From positions 7,480,695 through 7,544,694 of the forward strand of contig NW_020312788.1 of NCBI RefSeq assembly GCF_003265705.1: DNA of 64,000 bases, read 5' to 3'. The notes beneath the pieces were generated by a model. It was not told where the DNA came from and made no database searches. It worked only from the letters and a program-made list of their open reading frames with translations. The first letter of the stretch is position 1. Each line of letters begins with the position of its first letter. Origin of the DNA: Callorhinus ursinus. Taxonomy: Eukaryota; Chordata; Mammalia; Carnivora; Otariidae. Positions 35,290-47,004 of the stretch are shown piece by piece. The position numbers were made by a program, and so were the translations under genes.

Positions 35290-37525
35290 AAGAGAATACA
35301 AGATCTGCTTGTGTGCCCTGACAGGAAGGTTAGGAGGATTTGCTTTCTCATTTGGGATTTTAGTAGAGATGTGCTCCCTGTTTTCTTTGGGAATTCTGGA
35401 CAACTGTTTTCTTCTCCCATTGAGAATTGAGGGAAACTATTAAGAGGGGATTATGGATTTGGAGTCAAATAAGAAAATTAAAACATAAGGTTTTGGCTAT
35501 ACTGGTAGATATAAATGGTCTGTGTGGAAGATGATTATGAAAGAATGGATTTTCTGAACAAAAAGCATGCTTATGTTACTGAATGGAGGCATTGGAAGAA
35601 GAATGTTGCTGAGAAGAGGTAGGCATGAGCAAAACTGCCACAACATACTTGTGAAAACAAGGGATCACCATTCTCCAAACCTGGGCAACCAGACTAAGAC
35701 TTCTCCACAAGTCTTTTTTTTTTTTTTCCTGTGAAAATGTAAACTTAAAAAATTAAATAAGCATTCTCCCTTCAGGAGAGTTTTGAGGTGGTCCTCATAT
35801 AGTAAGACTGCACAGATCTAGTTTTTAGCAATTAAAGGATGACAAAACTGCATTTTTAAAACATTATAATGGGGGATTGGCTACCCTTTTGTTTTCTTTC
35901 TACTCTCTGCTGTCCATTTCTGAAGCTGTACTGGTTTCCTAGGAGACTATTAAGGAATGAAACTTGATTGGCTATATTGGCAGAAAGAGTGTTGGTGTAC
36001 ATTTTGAGAAACATTTACATATCAGCTACACACACAAAAATGAAATGCTTGACACATGGAAGATTTTTTTTTAATTGCAGTATGAAAAACCTCCTTGATA
36101 AACTAAAATTAGAGATGGAAACAATAACCTAGCAGGTCATCTTGTCAATCACCCTGCCAATTATTCCTTTAAATATTCTCCTCCTTGTCCAGTACAGTTA
36201 ATGTCTTTATTCCTTTAGAATAATTTCCCCACTAGACTCTTTCTTTTACCAATTTGCTACATATTCCATATCTTTCCTTTTTCAACCAGTCCTTTGCAAG
36301 ATTATCGAAGGGTAAAGAAGATGTACAAAGAATATTTCCCTCAGTACCTCTCTGAACAAGAAGGATACAAAAGACAGAGTGACAGCAAACAAACAACAAA
36401 CACAACTCTACTATTCATGTTATACAATGTTCTGCAAGACTAGAAGCACTAGTTCAATTTATTTAGAGGAAAGTGGAGTAAAGAAGAGGATAGCATCAAG
36501 AGATTGCTAAACAGGAACCACTTTTATTTAAAACTCACAGATGGGACCAAGGATGCAGTTCTAGCTGGCCCTTAATTTGAAAATATATATAAATAAGTAG
36601 GTTTGTTTTTGCAATTTTATTCCAAGATTTTGGTACAATTTTTTTTTTACTGCTATCTGTAACTATCAACTTCATTCCAAAACATATTTTCAGTTAACAA
36701 GAAAAGACTGGCACATTTTTCTTGAGTAAGGAACTTTACCATTTGTTGGTAGGTATATTTTTTTTCAAGGGAAAAATGCAAAACAAAAATAAAAAACCAA
36801 AAAACTAGTTAAGGAAAATTTTCTCTGTGGCTTGATCTTGAAACTGGTTTCTATAAAAGATTTTAGGAACGTTTTCTGTTGTGTACATTTTCCTAGCTTA
36901 AATCAGTTATTTTTAAATTTTTTTATTTAAATCAGTTTTTAAATTTAGTTCAGCAATTATTTGAGAGAAGTTGATGTTTCTTGCATTGATTTAAGTGCAA
37001 AGAAAGGAAAAGGAGGGCTCTAAGATAGCATCTGACCCAGAGGAGACTATTGCCTCCTTTGGTAAACAACAAAGATAAGGGCAGATGTAAAGAAGCACGA
37101 GATCAATAGAAAAAACAACCTGCCTATATGATCCTATCATGGTAGCCACACTGCAGTACAGTTACAAGTCCCATTATGTAATATTAAAATAGAGACTAGC
37201 AAAAAACAAAATTCTGACTGCAAGAACTCTTCCAATGGGCTTTTTTTTTTTTTGACAAAATTTACTTTGGTATTTATGCAGGGATAATAATTTGTATATA
37301 TTTTGGTGAGGTTTTTTTTATCAGCATGTTATATTATAAATTCTGTCTTAGAAAATATTTTATTTCTTGGATGTTAATCTTAATGTGGAAATATGAGTTA
37401 GAGGAAGACTTTTCTAGAGTTGATGTTGAGTTGTAAGATATAAAAGTTTATGTTGCAATCTTGGAGCTGTTCATAAAATAAAATGGGCAGGAGGTAGTGA
37501 ATTCTCCATCACTGCAGGTATAGAG
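35290..37525. other. Unique non-coding sequence
   Basis: AT-rich with scattered homopolymers. No recognised gene or repeat family. Confidence 0.5.
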
Positions 37526-37529
37526 GAAG

Positions 37530-37656
37530 GGAATGAAAGACCATCTGTTGAGAATTTTGTAAAGGTATTTCATGCCTTTGATAATGGTTGGAATGGATGA
37601 TCCCTGATGTCCTTTCAAAATTTACGACTTTATGAGTCTATGATAGTCTATGACAT
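37530..37656 (+). mobile_element. L3/CR1-type LINE 3' end
   Basis: 'ggttggaatggatgatccct' followed by 'tttatgagtctatgatagtc' resembles the CR1/L3 3' end with its ATTCTATGA-type terminal repeats. Confidence 0.55.
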
Positions 37657-37674
37657 CTCTCTTTCTCTCTCTTA

Positions 37675-37676
<2 letters not shown>

Positions 37677-37708
<32 letters not shown>
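37677..37708. repeat. (TA)n microsatellite
   Basis: Uninterrupted TA run of about 15 units. Confidence 0.95.
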
Positions 37709-37712
<4 letters not shown>

Positions 37713-38399
37713 TCAAATAGGGTTTTTTTTTATTGTGGTCTGGGATAGTCTAGGAAATCTTAAGCAAATATGAAACATAGACTAGGTTTTGAATAATGGG
37801 TAGGATTTAGGTAAGCAGAAGAGTAGAGTAATCTCATTATAATGAGAAAGTAAGAAAGAAAAAGAAAAAGAAAGGGGGATAGGCACAAATGAGCTTGGTA
37901 TTTTGGGGAACAATGAAAATTTTGGCCTGACCAGAATATAGGATTGTGGAGATAACAAAGGTGTAGAGGCAGATCTATTTGCAAAGGGCTTTCAGGACTA
38001 GAAACTGGTCAGGAAAGTTTTTATCTCACTTAGATATTACAGAACTTCTAGATTTTTATCGATTAGAATAACCTGTTGATACATGTGTTTTAGTGAGATA
38101 AAGCTGGCATTGTTATATTGAAGAAGGAGGAATAAAATATGTAGATAGCTTGGGCGTTAGTAGATGAGAACCTAGTCTGGGAGAGTGCCAGTAAGAACGG
38201 TCTTTGTACAAATAATTATCTAAAAACTATTCTATTTATATTTACTGATCCAGATAGCTATAAACTATTATTTTTCTAATGTAGAATGAAATAATACAAA
38301 GGTGAACATAAATTGTATAGCAACAGCTGGAGATAATCTTTATAGCATGTATAGCATGTGATATTTTATAGCATAGTTTTATAACACGTATAGACAGAC

Positions 38400-38549
38400 A
38401 AACAGGAAAGAGGGAGAGAGAGGAAGAGAGACAGAGACAGAGAGATTGATTTTAAGGAATTAACTCATGCAATTCTGGCAGTTTGAAGGTCTGAAATTCA
38501 TAGGAGAGTCTAACAGGCTGGAGACTCAGGTTAAGACCTGCTATAACAG
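38400..38549. mobile_element. Ancient interspersed repeat, left part (LTR-like)
   Basis: 'gattttaaggaattaactca' and 'ggctggagactcagg' belong to a common mammalian interspersed repeat whose other end is at 38763-39050. I cannot name the family with confidence; an ERVL/MLT-type LTR is my best guess. Split by a Can-SINE. Confidence 0.5.
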
Positions 38550-38748
38550 GGGCGCCTGGGTGGATCAGTCGTTTAAGCGTCTGCCTTTGTCTCAGGTCAT
38601 GATCCCAGGGTCCTGGGATCGAGCCCCTCATCGGGCTCCCTGCTCCCCAGGAAGCCTGCTTTTCCCTCTCCCACTCCGCCTGCTTGTGTTCCCCCTCTCA
38701 CTGTGTCTCTCTCTGTCAAATAAATAAAATCTTAAAAAAAAAAAAAAG
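38550..38748 (+). mobile_element. Can-SINE inserted in older repeat
   Basis: Intact head, CT-rich body, AAATAAAATCTT and a poly(A) of 14. Target-site duplication CTGCTATAACAG (38538-38549) and CTGATATAACAG (38751-38762), one mismatch. Confidence 0.97.
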
Positions 38749-38762
38749 AGCTGATATAACAG

Positions 38763-39050
38763 TCTTGAGTCCAAATTCTGCGGGGCAGTAGGCTTGAAAC
38801 TATATTGGAATCTTGAAGAGAATTCCTTCTTCCTCTGGAAACCTCTGCTTTTTGCTTTTAAGGCCTTCAACTGATTGGATAAGGCTCATCCACATTATAG
38901 AGGATAATCTGGTTTTCTCAAAATCTACTCATTTAAATGTTAATCACATCTAAAAAATACCTTTCCAACAACATCTAGACTGGTATTTGACCAAACAAAC
39001 TTGGCACCATAGCCTAGCCAAGTTAACATATAAAATTAACCATCACAGCA
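38763..39050. mobile_element. Ancient interspersed repeat, right part (LTR-like)
   Basis: 'ggccttcaactgattggata', 'aaatgttaatcacatctaaa', 'aacatctagactggtatttg' and 'ataaaattaaccatcacag' continue the element interrupted at 38549. Confidence 0.55.
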
Positions 39051-39504
39051 TGTAATATATATACAAGAAGGGAATTGGTACTTTGGAATTGATGGACAAC
39101 CATATTTGTACAGTTCCACACACAGATAAGGATATAGTTGATTACTTCTTAGAAAGAACTGTAGAGAAGACATATGATTGGTGGGACAGTCTGATTTCTT
39201 TAACCATCCACCAGTCCAGTTCACTACGATATAACTTCTGATAGCTTGATTAGTTGTTAACAATATCAGATGAAGCCCGAAATAATCCTTTTAATCTTGC
39301 TTTTTACATCATGTGCAATAACAGGAACCTATTACACACTTCATGAGAAAGAAAACAACTAAATTCTGAATGGAACATTGGGTGTTATATACAAACAATG
39401 AATCATGGAATGCTACATCAAAAACTAATGATGTAATGTATGGTGATTAACATAAGATAATAAAATTTAAAAAAAACTACAAAAAATTTATAGTGCAGTG
39501 TATC

Positions 39505-39620
39505 TAAGAATGTAAGCTTTCTGAAGACAGACACATTCCATGTTTTATTCTGCTATACCTCAGTGCCTACAATAGTGTCCAATAACTAATAAGTAGGTAC
39601 TCAATAAATGTTAAACAAAG
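39505..39620 (+). mobile_element. LINE-2 3' terminus carried inside the transduction
   Basis: 'tgtaagctttctgaagacag', 'cctcagtgcctacaatagtg' and 'ggtactcaataaatgttaaa' match the L2 3' end. Its presence between the L1 poly(A) signal and the distal poly(A) means it came from the source locus. Confidence 0.7.
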
Positions 39621-40060
39621 GACTATCTGTAAGTTAATCTGTACATTTGAAATTTTGATTCATGTGGGTCAATGACCTTCTAAGAAGCTCCCTCAGTTTA
39701 GTATCTATCAACTACATATGAAAATACCTGTTTCTTCACACTCATGTTAACACTGGATATTATAAATATATGTATATGTTTAGTTTTTGCTAATCTAATG
39801 GGAAAAAAACAAAACAAAACAAAAATCTGTTACCTAAAAAATGAACTTGCTAATTAATGAAGTGATTTACAGGCTTTTAAAGTATTTATTGACCATTACA
39901 GTCTTTTCAATACACTTTTTGTTTTTTATTGTTGTTTTTGCTCATTTATAGAAATTCATTACAAATTCTGGAGAGTAATATTTTTCCAATATATAATACA
40001 TTTATTTTTCATAAACTTTTAATGCTATCCTTTAGTGTGTGGTAATTTAAAATGTCATAA

Positions 40061-40066
40061 AATAAA
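40061..40066 (+). terminator. Distal poly(A) signal AATAAA used by the transducing transcript
   Basis: Lies 14 bases before the A-run that abuts the right-hand target-site duplication, a normal distance for cleavage and polyadenylation. Confidence 0.8.
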
Positions 40067-40556
40067 ATTCATTAATACTAAAAAAAAAAGAAAACAACTA
40101 AATTCTCCCTTCTAATAATTTTCTCTATACCCTGTGTCTTGGAGAGAGGGAAGGGGAAAGAAGATAACATTGGTCTTTTCAGTATTCTACCTCATGGTAA
40201 TTTGAAAAGCCATGTTAATAGTGCTTTTTTCCATCATGCCTTCTGATTATTTTTCCTTTCTTTATTGAATTCCATCTCTGTTATACCCTCATAAACCTTC
40301 TCATATATTTTTAGTCCTTTCCAAGTTTCTTTATCTTTATAATTATATGATTTGATGTAATTAACAATGTACTGATAGCTAAAAAGTTGGAATGGCTTGT
40401 TCTGATTATTCAAAAGAAGAAAAAAAGAAAGACTTTTTTGGCTAAAAGTTAAATTCATTTGTATTCTTCTCCAGGGACTCCATTATAGAAGAAATTGAGA
40501 AGAAAAATAGAGAATGGGTTTGGCATATGAAGAAGTAATTAAAGTATTTCGGCTTT

Positions 40557-40753
40557 GGGGCGCCTGGGTGGCTCAGTCGTTAAGTGTCTGTCTTGGGCTC
40601 TGGTCATGATCCCGAGGTCCGGGGATCGAGCCCCGCATCAGGCTTTCTGCTCAGCGGGAAGCCTTCTTCTCCCTCTCCCAATCCCCCTGCTTGTGTGCCC
40701 TCTCTCACTGTCTCTCTCTCTCTCTCTGTCAAACAAATAAATAAATTAAAAAA
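40557..40753 (+). mobile_element. Can-SINE
   Basis: Full-length, with head GGGGCGCCTGGGTGGCTCAG, CT-rich body and AAAT tail. Target-site duplication AAAGTATTTCGGCTTT (40541-40556) and AAAGTATTTCAGCTTT (40754-40769), one mismatch. Confidence 0.97.
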
Positions 40754-40774
40754 AAAGTATTTCAGCTTTAAAAA

Positions 40775-42435
40775 TAATCAAATCAGCACAGCTAGTGGGC
40801 AAGTGGGTTATGCTCTAGAGGTACATCTTAGGCAAATGGTCTGGGGCATATGACTTCTCCTTAAATGTAACCAGAATGAGTTTTCACAAGAAAAAAAGCA
40901 GAAAGGGAACAGAAGTGGCAGTATTAAATTTAGTGACTTCTGAGCAGAGACAATAATTTAATTTTAAAGTAAAATTAGCCAATGTGGAATAAAATTTGAC
41001 ATTACCTAATAAGATACACAGCCCTGAAGGAAGCATTCAATTTGTAATAATACTCAGAGAAAATGTTCAATGGGGAAGAATGTCCAAGGAGAAAATTTTG
41101 GTAATAGGGTGACCTAGAAAGAAGTCCAATAAACAAGTTATGAAAGAAATATTGCTGACAGAGTAAGAAGGCAAGCAAGATATAGTCTGCTAAGAAAAAC
41201 AACAACTAGAAACAAAAACGTCAGTCAAGTTCACTTCCTTAGAAATTCATTCACCGAGACTTGATAGTACAATGGTCTTGGTAAGGACTTGGTAAGGGCT
41301 AGTGCCCCCAACCCCAAACACAACAGGATTCCAAGTCATTTTACAATTATGGGTAAAAAAAAAAAATAAGTAAAGCAAAGTTAATCAGATTATTTACCTA
41401 TACCATAGAGAGGATGTAAGGATTAATGAGTTAATTATTGTGAAATATTAAAACACTTTGGGAATATCTGAATGAAAAATGGAAATAATTATTTATGGCT
41501 TTGCTAGAATGTCTCAGTAATCATAATTACTTTTTAGTATGGACTCCTTCCTTTCTACTTATCTTATGGTTTCCAGTAAAAATTAAATCTGTGGCATAAC
41601 TTGGCACCAGAACAAATATTTGATAGAGCAAAATTATCTAGATAAAATAATGCTAAAAATAATATGCTATTGATTCTCTTCTGATAAATGATCATTTTCT
41701 ACTATGAACCTAGTAATTTTCTTGTCTAAGATTATGTTTAAATGATTAGACAGGGAATATATAGATTAGTACCTGCTTCCTGAAATGGGATATATTTATG
41801 GGCATTTAGTTAGTTTCTCCTTCAGACATGCTTAAAAACAGTTTGAGACAATTTGATGAAAAAAAATAATTGAATGAAAATGAGTAACAATTACTAAACT
41901 TACAAAAATGTCATATCCTTGGTATTTTTTGAGTTGAATGCAATAGGAAAAGACAAGTTGAACCTTAACAGATAAAAGGAGAGATAGAGGAGTGCACAGC
42001 CATAAAATTTGAAGGTTGGAAAAGATGTGGAGAGGTCATGTAGGTTACCACCTTTTTGGCAGGACCACACTAAAAACTACTAAGCCCGTGAGAATTCAGC
42101 CCTAATGTTGAAAACAAGACAAAATAAACTTAAAAACTAAAATCCTCCAGCTTAAGAGATAGATTTGGCTCTCTTTAATTTCTCTTCTTTTTTTCCTGGC
42201 AATTTTTTAAGATTCCATTCTTGATTTTAGCATGACTTCTTATGAGGTACTGACTGCCTTGTTGCAAATGTACCAATAATATGCTTATATAAATAAGATT
42301 CATTTCATTGAGTAAATAAAATAAAACCTTTGGGTTTTGAAGAACAGCCTTAGCATCTCTCTAGTTCACATTGGCTCTTTGATACTCAACTCTGGCAGGT
42401 TCTACCAAGTTTTTAAAAAAATCATTTGATAATAT
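40775..42435. other. Unique non-coding sequence
   Basis: AT-rich. A weak MIR-like 3' segment may lie at 41385-41475 ('aggatgtaaggattaatgag'). Otherwise nothing recognised. Confidence 0.45.
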
Positions 42436-42439
42436 TTTC

Positions 42440-42560
42440 TAGACAGGGGAGGGGTAGGCATAGGGAGGTTATTAGAAATGCAAAGTCTTGCTCCCTTTCC
42501 CAGAGCTTCAAAATCAGGATCTGCCTTTTAACAAGATCCTCAAATGCTTCACATTAGCTC
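42440..42560 (+). mobile_element. hAT-Charlie type fragment (MER5/MER20-like)
   Basis: 'attagaaatgcaaagtcttg', 'aatcaggatctgccttttaa' and 'caagatcctcaaatgct' match the shared core of MER5/MER20 non-autonomous DNA transposons. Terminal inverted repeats are not clear. Confidence 0.6.
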
Positions 42561-42689
42561 TTTCCAATTGTTGACATGCTGGCCTCGAGGACCTAGATGT
42601 AAAAGAGATACTGCAAACATAGCACTCTCCTCCTTAGGTAAGACTGTCTTTTCCCTGCATTCACTGTTCAAGTGAGGAGACTGTATATT

Positions 42690-43480
42690 CATGGGGGAAC
42701 TCAAGTCAGAAACCCAGGGAGTTTTTCTTGATCCCTTTCTCCTTTTTATCACCCATACACAATATGTTCCCAATCTTGTCATTTTTTATTTTCCAAATAT
42801 CTCTTCAATATTTCCTCAGTGTATCCTACCCCGCCCCCAGCCCCCAGCGGTCACTTCCATAAGCCCTATATGTCTTACAGCCTTGAACACGATCTTTGAG
42901 CTTGTCTCACTGCTTTAATCTAACCTTTTCCTAATCCCATCTCCTTGATCACTCAAGGTGTATTTTTAAATTAGATCTGATCACAACTTGGCACACTCAA
43001 AAGTATTTTCTTGATTTGTCTTCCACTATAGGAAAAATGTTGTTCATGTAGAACCTTTTAACCAACCTCATCTTCCACAACACCCCAACTTACTCCACAT
43101 GCTATAGTCATACCCAAAGACTTGCAATTTCCTAAATATGTCATATTTGGAACCCTATACTTTGATATACTTTTTCCGGGGACTGAAATGTTCTTCCCAT
43201 AAATTATCGAATAGATGCACTGCCACACAGTACCTCAAGACCAGATTCAGGTGAACCTTGCTTTGTAGTGCATTCCCCTGGTCACCCCTCCAGGCATTGC
43301 TCATTTCACCCTTCAGAACCTCCAGCCCAATTGTACCACACCTCAGTGCAGTGCTTTATTTACATCTTTACTCTGATTTGGACTAAATAGCTACAACAGA
43401 TCATGTATTAAACTTTTTTCTGTGTCCTTGGTATTGCATATAGTAGATGCTTAGTAAATTTTGTTGAACTGATACCAATT
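42690..43480 (+). mobile_element. LINE-2 3' region
   Basis: Ordered L2 landmarks: 'agatctgatcacaacttggc', 'gaaatgttcttcccataaa', 'agaccagattcaggtgaacc', 'cacctcagtgcagtgc' and 'atatagtagatgcttagtaa'. It reaches the L2 terminus. Confidence 0.75.
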
Positions 43481-43869
43481 ATAGTCATTAACAATAATGA
43501 CCATATGAAATAAATGCTATTAATCAAAGTTATTCTCCATATGACCATAAATCACCCATTACTCAAACCAAATCTTTTATGAAATATATTTTGACCTCAC
43601 TGAATTCCATATGATGTACAACTGTTTTTTTGTCCCCCAGGAAGAATTCAGCTTACTGATAGAAATGAAGAGCAACACAAGAACTGGGTGATATTGTTTG
43701 TGGACTTCGGTTCTAGGGGGAAAAAACACATTAAATCTATTCTAATTTCTGATTTTCCTTAAGATCAGAAAAAATACAAACACAATAAATCTTTCATGAA
43801 AATGTGTGCACAGGTTTTCGTGTAAGTATATGTTTTCATTTCTTTTAGATAATCGTTTAAGCTTGCAAA

Positions 43870-44400
43870 AGGAAAAAATGATAAATTGGATCTCATCACA
43901 ATGAAAAAGTTTTGCTTTGCCAAATCCTATGTGAAGAGGCTGAAATGACAAGCTACAGACTGGGAGAAAATATTTGTAACCACATACTGGATAAAAGACT
44001 TGTGTGTAAAATACATGAGGAACCCTCAGAACAGAACATTAAAAATCAAACAATCCAATTAGAATATGGGCAAAATACATGAACAGACATTTCACCTAAG
44101 AGGATATACAGATGGCAAATAAGCACATGAAAAGATATTTAACATCATTAACCATTAGGGAAATGCCAATTAAAACCTCAAAGAGATATGACTACACCTG
44201 TCAGAATGGCTAAAATAAAAAAAAAAAAGTAGTAACAACATCAAAAGCTGGTGAGGATGCAGGAAAGCTGGATCACTCCTCCATGGCTGATGGAAACATA
44301 AAATTGTACAGCCACTCTGAAAAAGAGTTTGGCAGTTTCTTATGAAGATAAATATCCCTATCAGTTTTTAGAAATAGACTGTAATCATCATATAGAACAT
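43870..44400 (+). mobile_element. Old LINE-1 ORF2 3' fragment
   Basis: 'ttggatctcatcacaatg', 'tgggagaaaatatttgtaac', 'catgaacagacatttcacc', 'tgtcagaatggctaaaata' and 'caaaagctggtgaggatgca' are late ORF2 sequence. Much more diverged than the L1 at 58853-60050. All frames are broken. Confidence 0.8.
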
Positions 44401-44404
44401 TCAT

Positions 44405-45050
44405 GTCAAAAAATGCCATAGATAAAAATAATCTAACTTAACGGATTGATATTGAATATCTGTGCATTGTAGATGATAGACCATGTTCAGTAAAATGAAT
44501 CTGATGCACTGGTATTGAAAATGTATTTCAGTTAACACAGAAACCACAGAACTGAGCACTACAAAAGACTGATGGAAATATGGGCATCAGTAATGTAAAT
44601 GTAAGTGATGGTGTTAGGCAATCTGCAAAGGCTGGGAACATGCTGGATATCACTACAATTATTTATCTCGCAGAGTCATTGTGAGAACCTATTGGGTAAT
44701 ATGTATAAAGTCACTTTGAAAACTGGGAAAGTATTGTAAGCATATCAAATATTAAGAATTATTTTGACGCCACTAAATTAAATACCAGTGCATAGAGGTA
44801 CATTTAAGTATCTTAATTCTCCTTGATATGCTCATCAGTCTTTGAATCTTTTGTAAACTGGTAATTTTAATCAATTTCTTTTACCTTAATTGGATGAATA
44901 GACTAGTATCTATTTTAAAAATATGATCAATTTTCTGTTTATAGTAAATTAGAGTTATCATGCAGATTTGAGGTTTTGAAGAATATTAAATTTTTCCCAA
45001 TATCACTGAGGCCAAGCAATTCTTTAATCTCTCAGATACACTCCTTTCTT
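44405..45050. other. Unique sequence, possible MIR-like tail
   Basis: The segment around 44650-44760 ('gcagagtcattgtgagaacc') may be the 3' half of a MIR. Remainder unassigned. Confidence 0.35.
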
Positions 45051-45054
45051 TTGA

Positions 45055-45180
45055 CAGCCTTAGCTGCCACCCTTGTCCTGGCCATCATCCTATCAGAATA
45101 ACATCTTAGCTACTCACTTTCCTTCTAGCCTCTTTTTCTCAAGTTCATCCTTCCCAAAAGCTGCCGAAAAACTCACTGTG
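45055..45180 (+). mobile_element. Possible LINE-2 fragment
   Basis: 'ccacccttgtcctggccatc' resembles an internal L2 phrase. Short and diverged. Confidence 0.35.
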
Positions 45181-45382
45181 TTAATGGCTTCACAATTTTA
45201 AAAAAATCACCATAATAGTAACTATGCCAATACATGAAAAATATATAAATGAAGAGTAAAAATAGTTTATCATCATTTGTGAATTATAGAATTTATACCA
45301 AGATAACCTAAAATAACTAAAAAAAGAAAAAGAGAGAAAGAAATATCTCCAATTCACTGCTTTTCTATAGGACATATAATGT

Positions 45383-45384
45383 GA

Positions 45385-45432
<48 letters not shown>

Positions 45433-45440
45433 AAAAGAAA

Positions 45441-45488
<48 letters not shown>

Positions 45489-45499
45489 NNNNNNNNNNA

Positions 45500-45543
<44 letters not shown>

Positions 45544-45581
45544 AAAAGAAAAGAAAAAGAAAAGGAAGAAAGAAAGAAAAG
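45383..45581. repeat. (GAAA)n microsatellite with gap
   Basis: Long GAAA array, interrupted by 10 Ns at 45489-45498 and a few extra A residues. Polypurine on the plus strand. Confidence 0.97.
45489..45498. other. Assembly gap (10 N)
   Basis: Ten Ns with GAAA repeat on both sides; the array length is therefore unreliable. Confidence 0.98.
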
Positions 45582-45584
45582 AGA

Positions 45585-46330
45585 TGCGATGCAAAATGGC
45601 CTATCAACTCCAAGGTGCTGGAGCAGATGAGGGAAGACTAAACATTTCTTCCTTAATTCTCTGCCTCACTTCAGAGCCTGTACTTTGAAAAAGTTCTACT
45701 TCTGTCTAAAGGCTCACAAAATCTCTTATGATGACAGATCCATCGACTTCTGGCCCTTACCCTTCTTAAATCCTGTTCAATAATGTCATGACATCTCCTC
45801 AACAACTTTCAGGCCTCCTAGATAAGACATATTTCCTCTAAATTTCCCTTGGTCTCAAACAGACAATATTTATATTCTTAGACCTGAAGGAGCTCTTGTT
45901 TCCATTTTGGTAGATGGTCTTTGGTTTTTATTTGTATCTCTAAAAGAACCACTTGGTGGACTTCTCAGAATGAATTTGCACTGGAATCTCTCTCTCGTCA
46001 GATAAGAAATTTTTTGCCACTTTAAGGTAATTTTAAAACACTTCTTAATTAAATTTTTTTTTAGCTTATACCTATTAAGGTTCCCCAAATTATAGACCCC
46101 CAGCTTCAGCTGGGGCATCCTAGACATTTCTGTGGGACCCAGTATGATTCACGAATTGAATGCTTTGTTCGCTTTCATGACAGAAAGTAGAACTGGGGAT
46201 AGGTGTGTGAACTTCTCCTAATCAGTATTGCCCATAAAATTGATCCTAAAGAATAGGGTCTGTTACTGGGATGTCAGTCTAAGGTACTAGAAAGATTTTT
46301 TTGTAGTCTAGTTGAACCAGTAGTACATAA
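45585..46330. other. Unassigned sequence
   Basis: No gene seen and no confident repeat family. Confidence 0.4.
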
Positions 46331-46334
46331 TGAA

Positions 46335-46575
46335 AAAGAGCAAAGGTTTAAAGTCAATAGGCGTAGTTTTGCATTCCAACTCTACCACTCGTGAGCTGTG
46401 TGGCCCTCCTTAATCTTTCTGAACTTCAATTTTTTTCATTTATAAAATAAGGATAATAGACACACCTAACTCATAGTTTACTGTGAAGATTAAATGAGAT
46501 ACATGAAGCACTCTGCATGTAGTGTCTGGCATGTAGTAAATTCTAGGTAGCTTTATGATTATTTATGTTAAGTTG
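46335..46575 (+). mobile_element. MIR SINE
   Basis: Ordered MIR landmarks: 'ccaactctaccactcgtgag', 'ctgtgtggccctcc', 'ttatttataaaataagg'-type stretch, 'gtgaagattaaatgagatac' and 'tggcatgtagtaaattc'. Nearly full length. Confidence 0.85.
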
Positions 46576-46784
46576 GGGAATCAGAGCGGGTATGCCAAGA
46601 AAACAATTTTTAGCAATTTTTAGCCATTTAAAATTTGAATTTCAAAAAGAAAAGCTGCAGACATTAAGTAGAAGGCGTAAGGGGTGATCAGAAATGACCC
46701 CTCCTCCTCCAAATAAATAAATAAATAAGTTAATGGGTTAATGGCTGGCTCAGAAAGAATTCCATTAACTTCAGTTCCTTTTAT

Positions 46785-46986
46785 TTTTTTTATTTTTTTT
46801 AAATTTTATTTATTTATTTGAGAGAGAGAGAATGAGAGATAGAGAGCACGAGAGGGAAGAGGGTCAGAGGGAGAAGCAGACTCCCCACTGAGCGGGGAGC
46901 CCGATGCGGGACTCGATCCCGGGACTCCAGGATCATGACCTGAGCCGAAGGCAGTCGCTTAACCAACTGAGCCACCCAGGCGCCCC
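46785..46986 (-). mobile_element. Can-SINE, antisense, near-consensus
   Basis: Perfect 15-bp target-site duplication TTCAGTTCCTTTTAT (46770-46784 and 46987-47001). The head is essentially consensus. The poly(A), read as T-tract and TTTA units, is at the left. The identical duplication and intact head suggest a young insertion. Confidence 0.98.
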
Positions 46987-47004
46987 TTCAGTTCCTTTTA
47001 TGCA

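Larger units (their letters stand above)
39348..40106 (+). mobile_element. L1 insertion with 3'-transduced flanking sequence
   Basis: A single 20-bp target-site duplication, AAAGAAAACAACTAAATTCT, encloses the unit (39348-39367 and 40087-40106, identical). Inside, 39368 to about 39478 is a 5'-truncated carnivore L1 3' end ('caatgaatcatggaatgcta', 'atgatgtaatgtatggtgat') with its AATAAA at 39459-39464. This is followed by about 600 bp of non-L1 DNA that ends with a second AATAAA (40061-40066) and an A-run from 40080. The arrangement is that of an L1 transcript that read through its weak poly(A) signal and was retrotransposed together with its 3' flank. The transduced part includes an L2 tail at 39505-39620, inherited from the donor locus. 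Confidence 0.88.
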
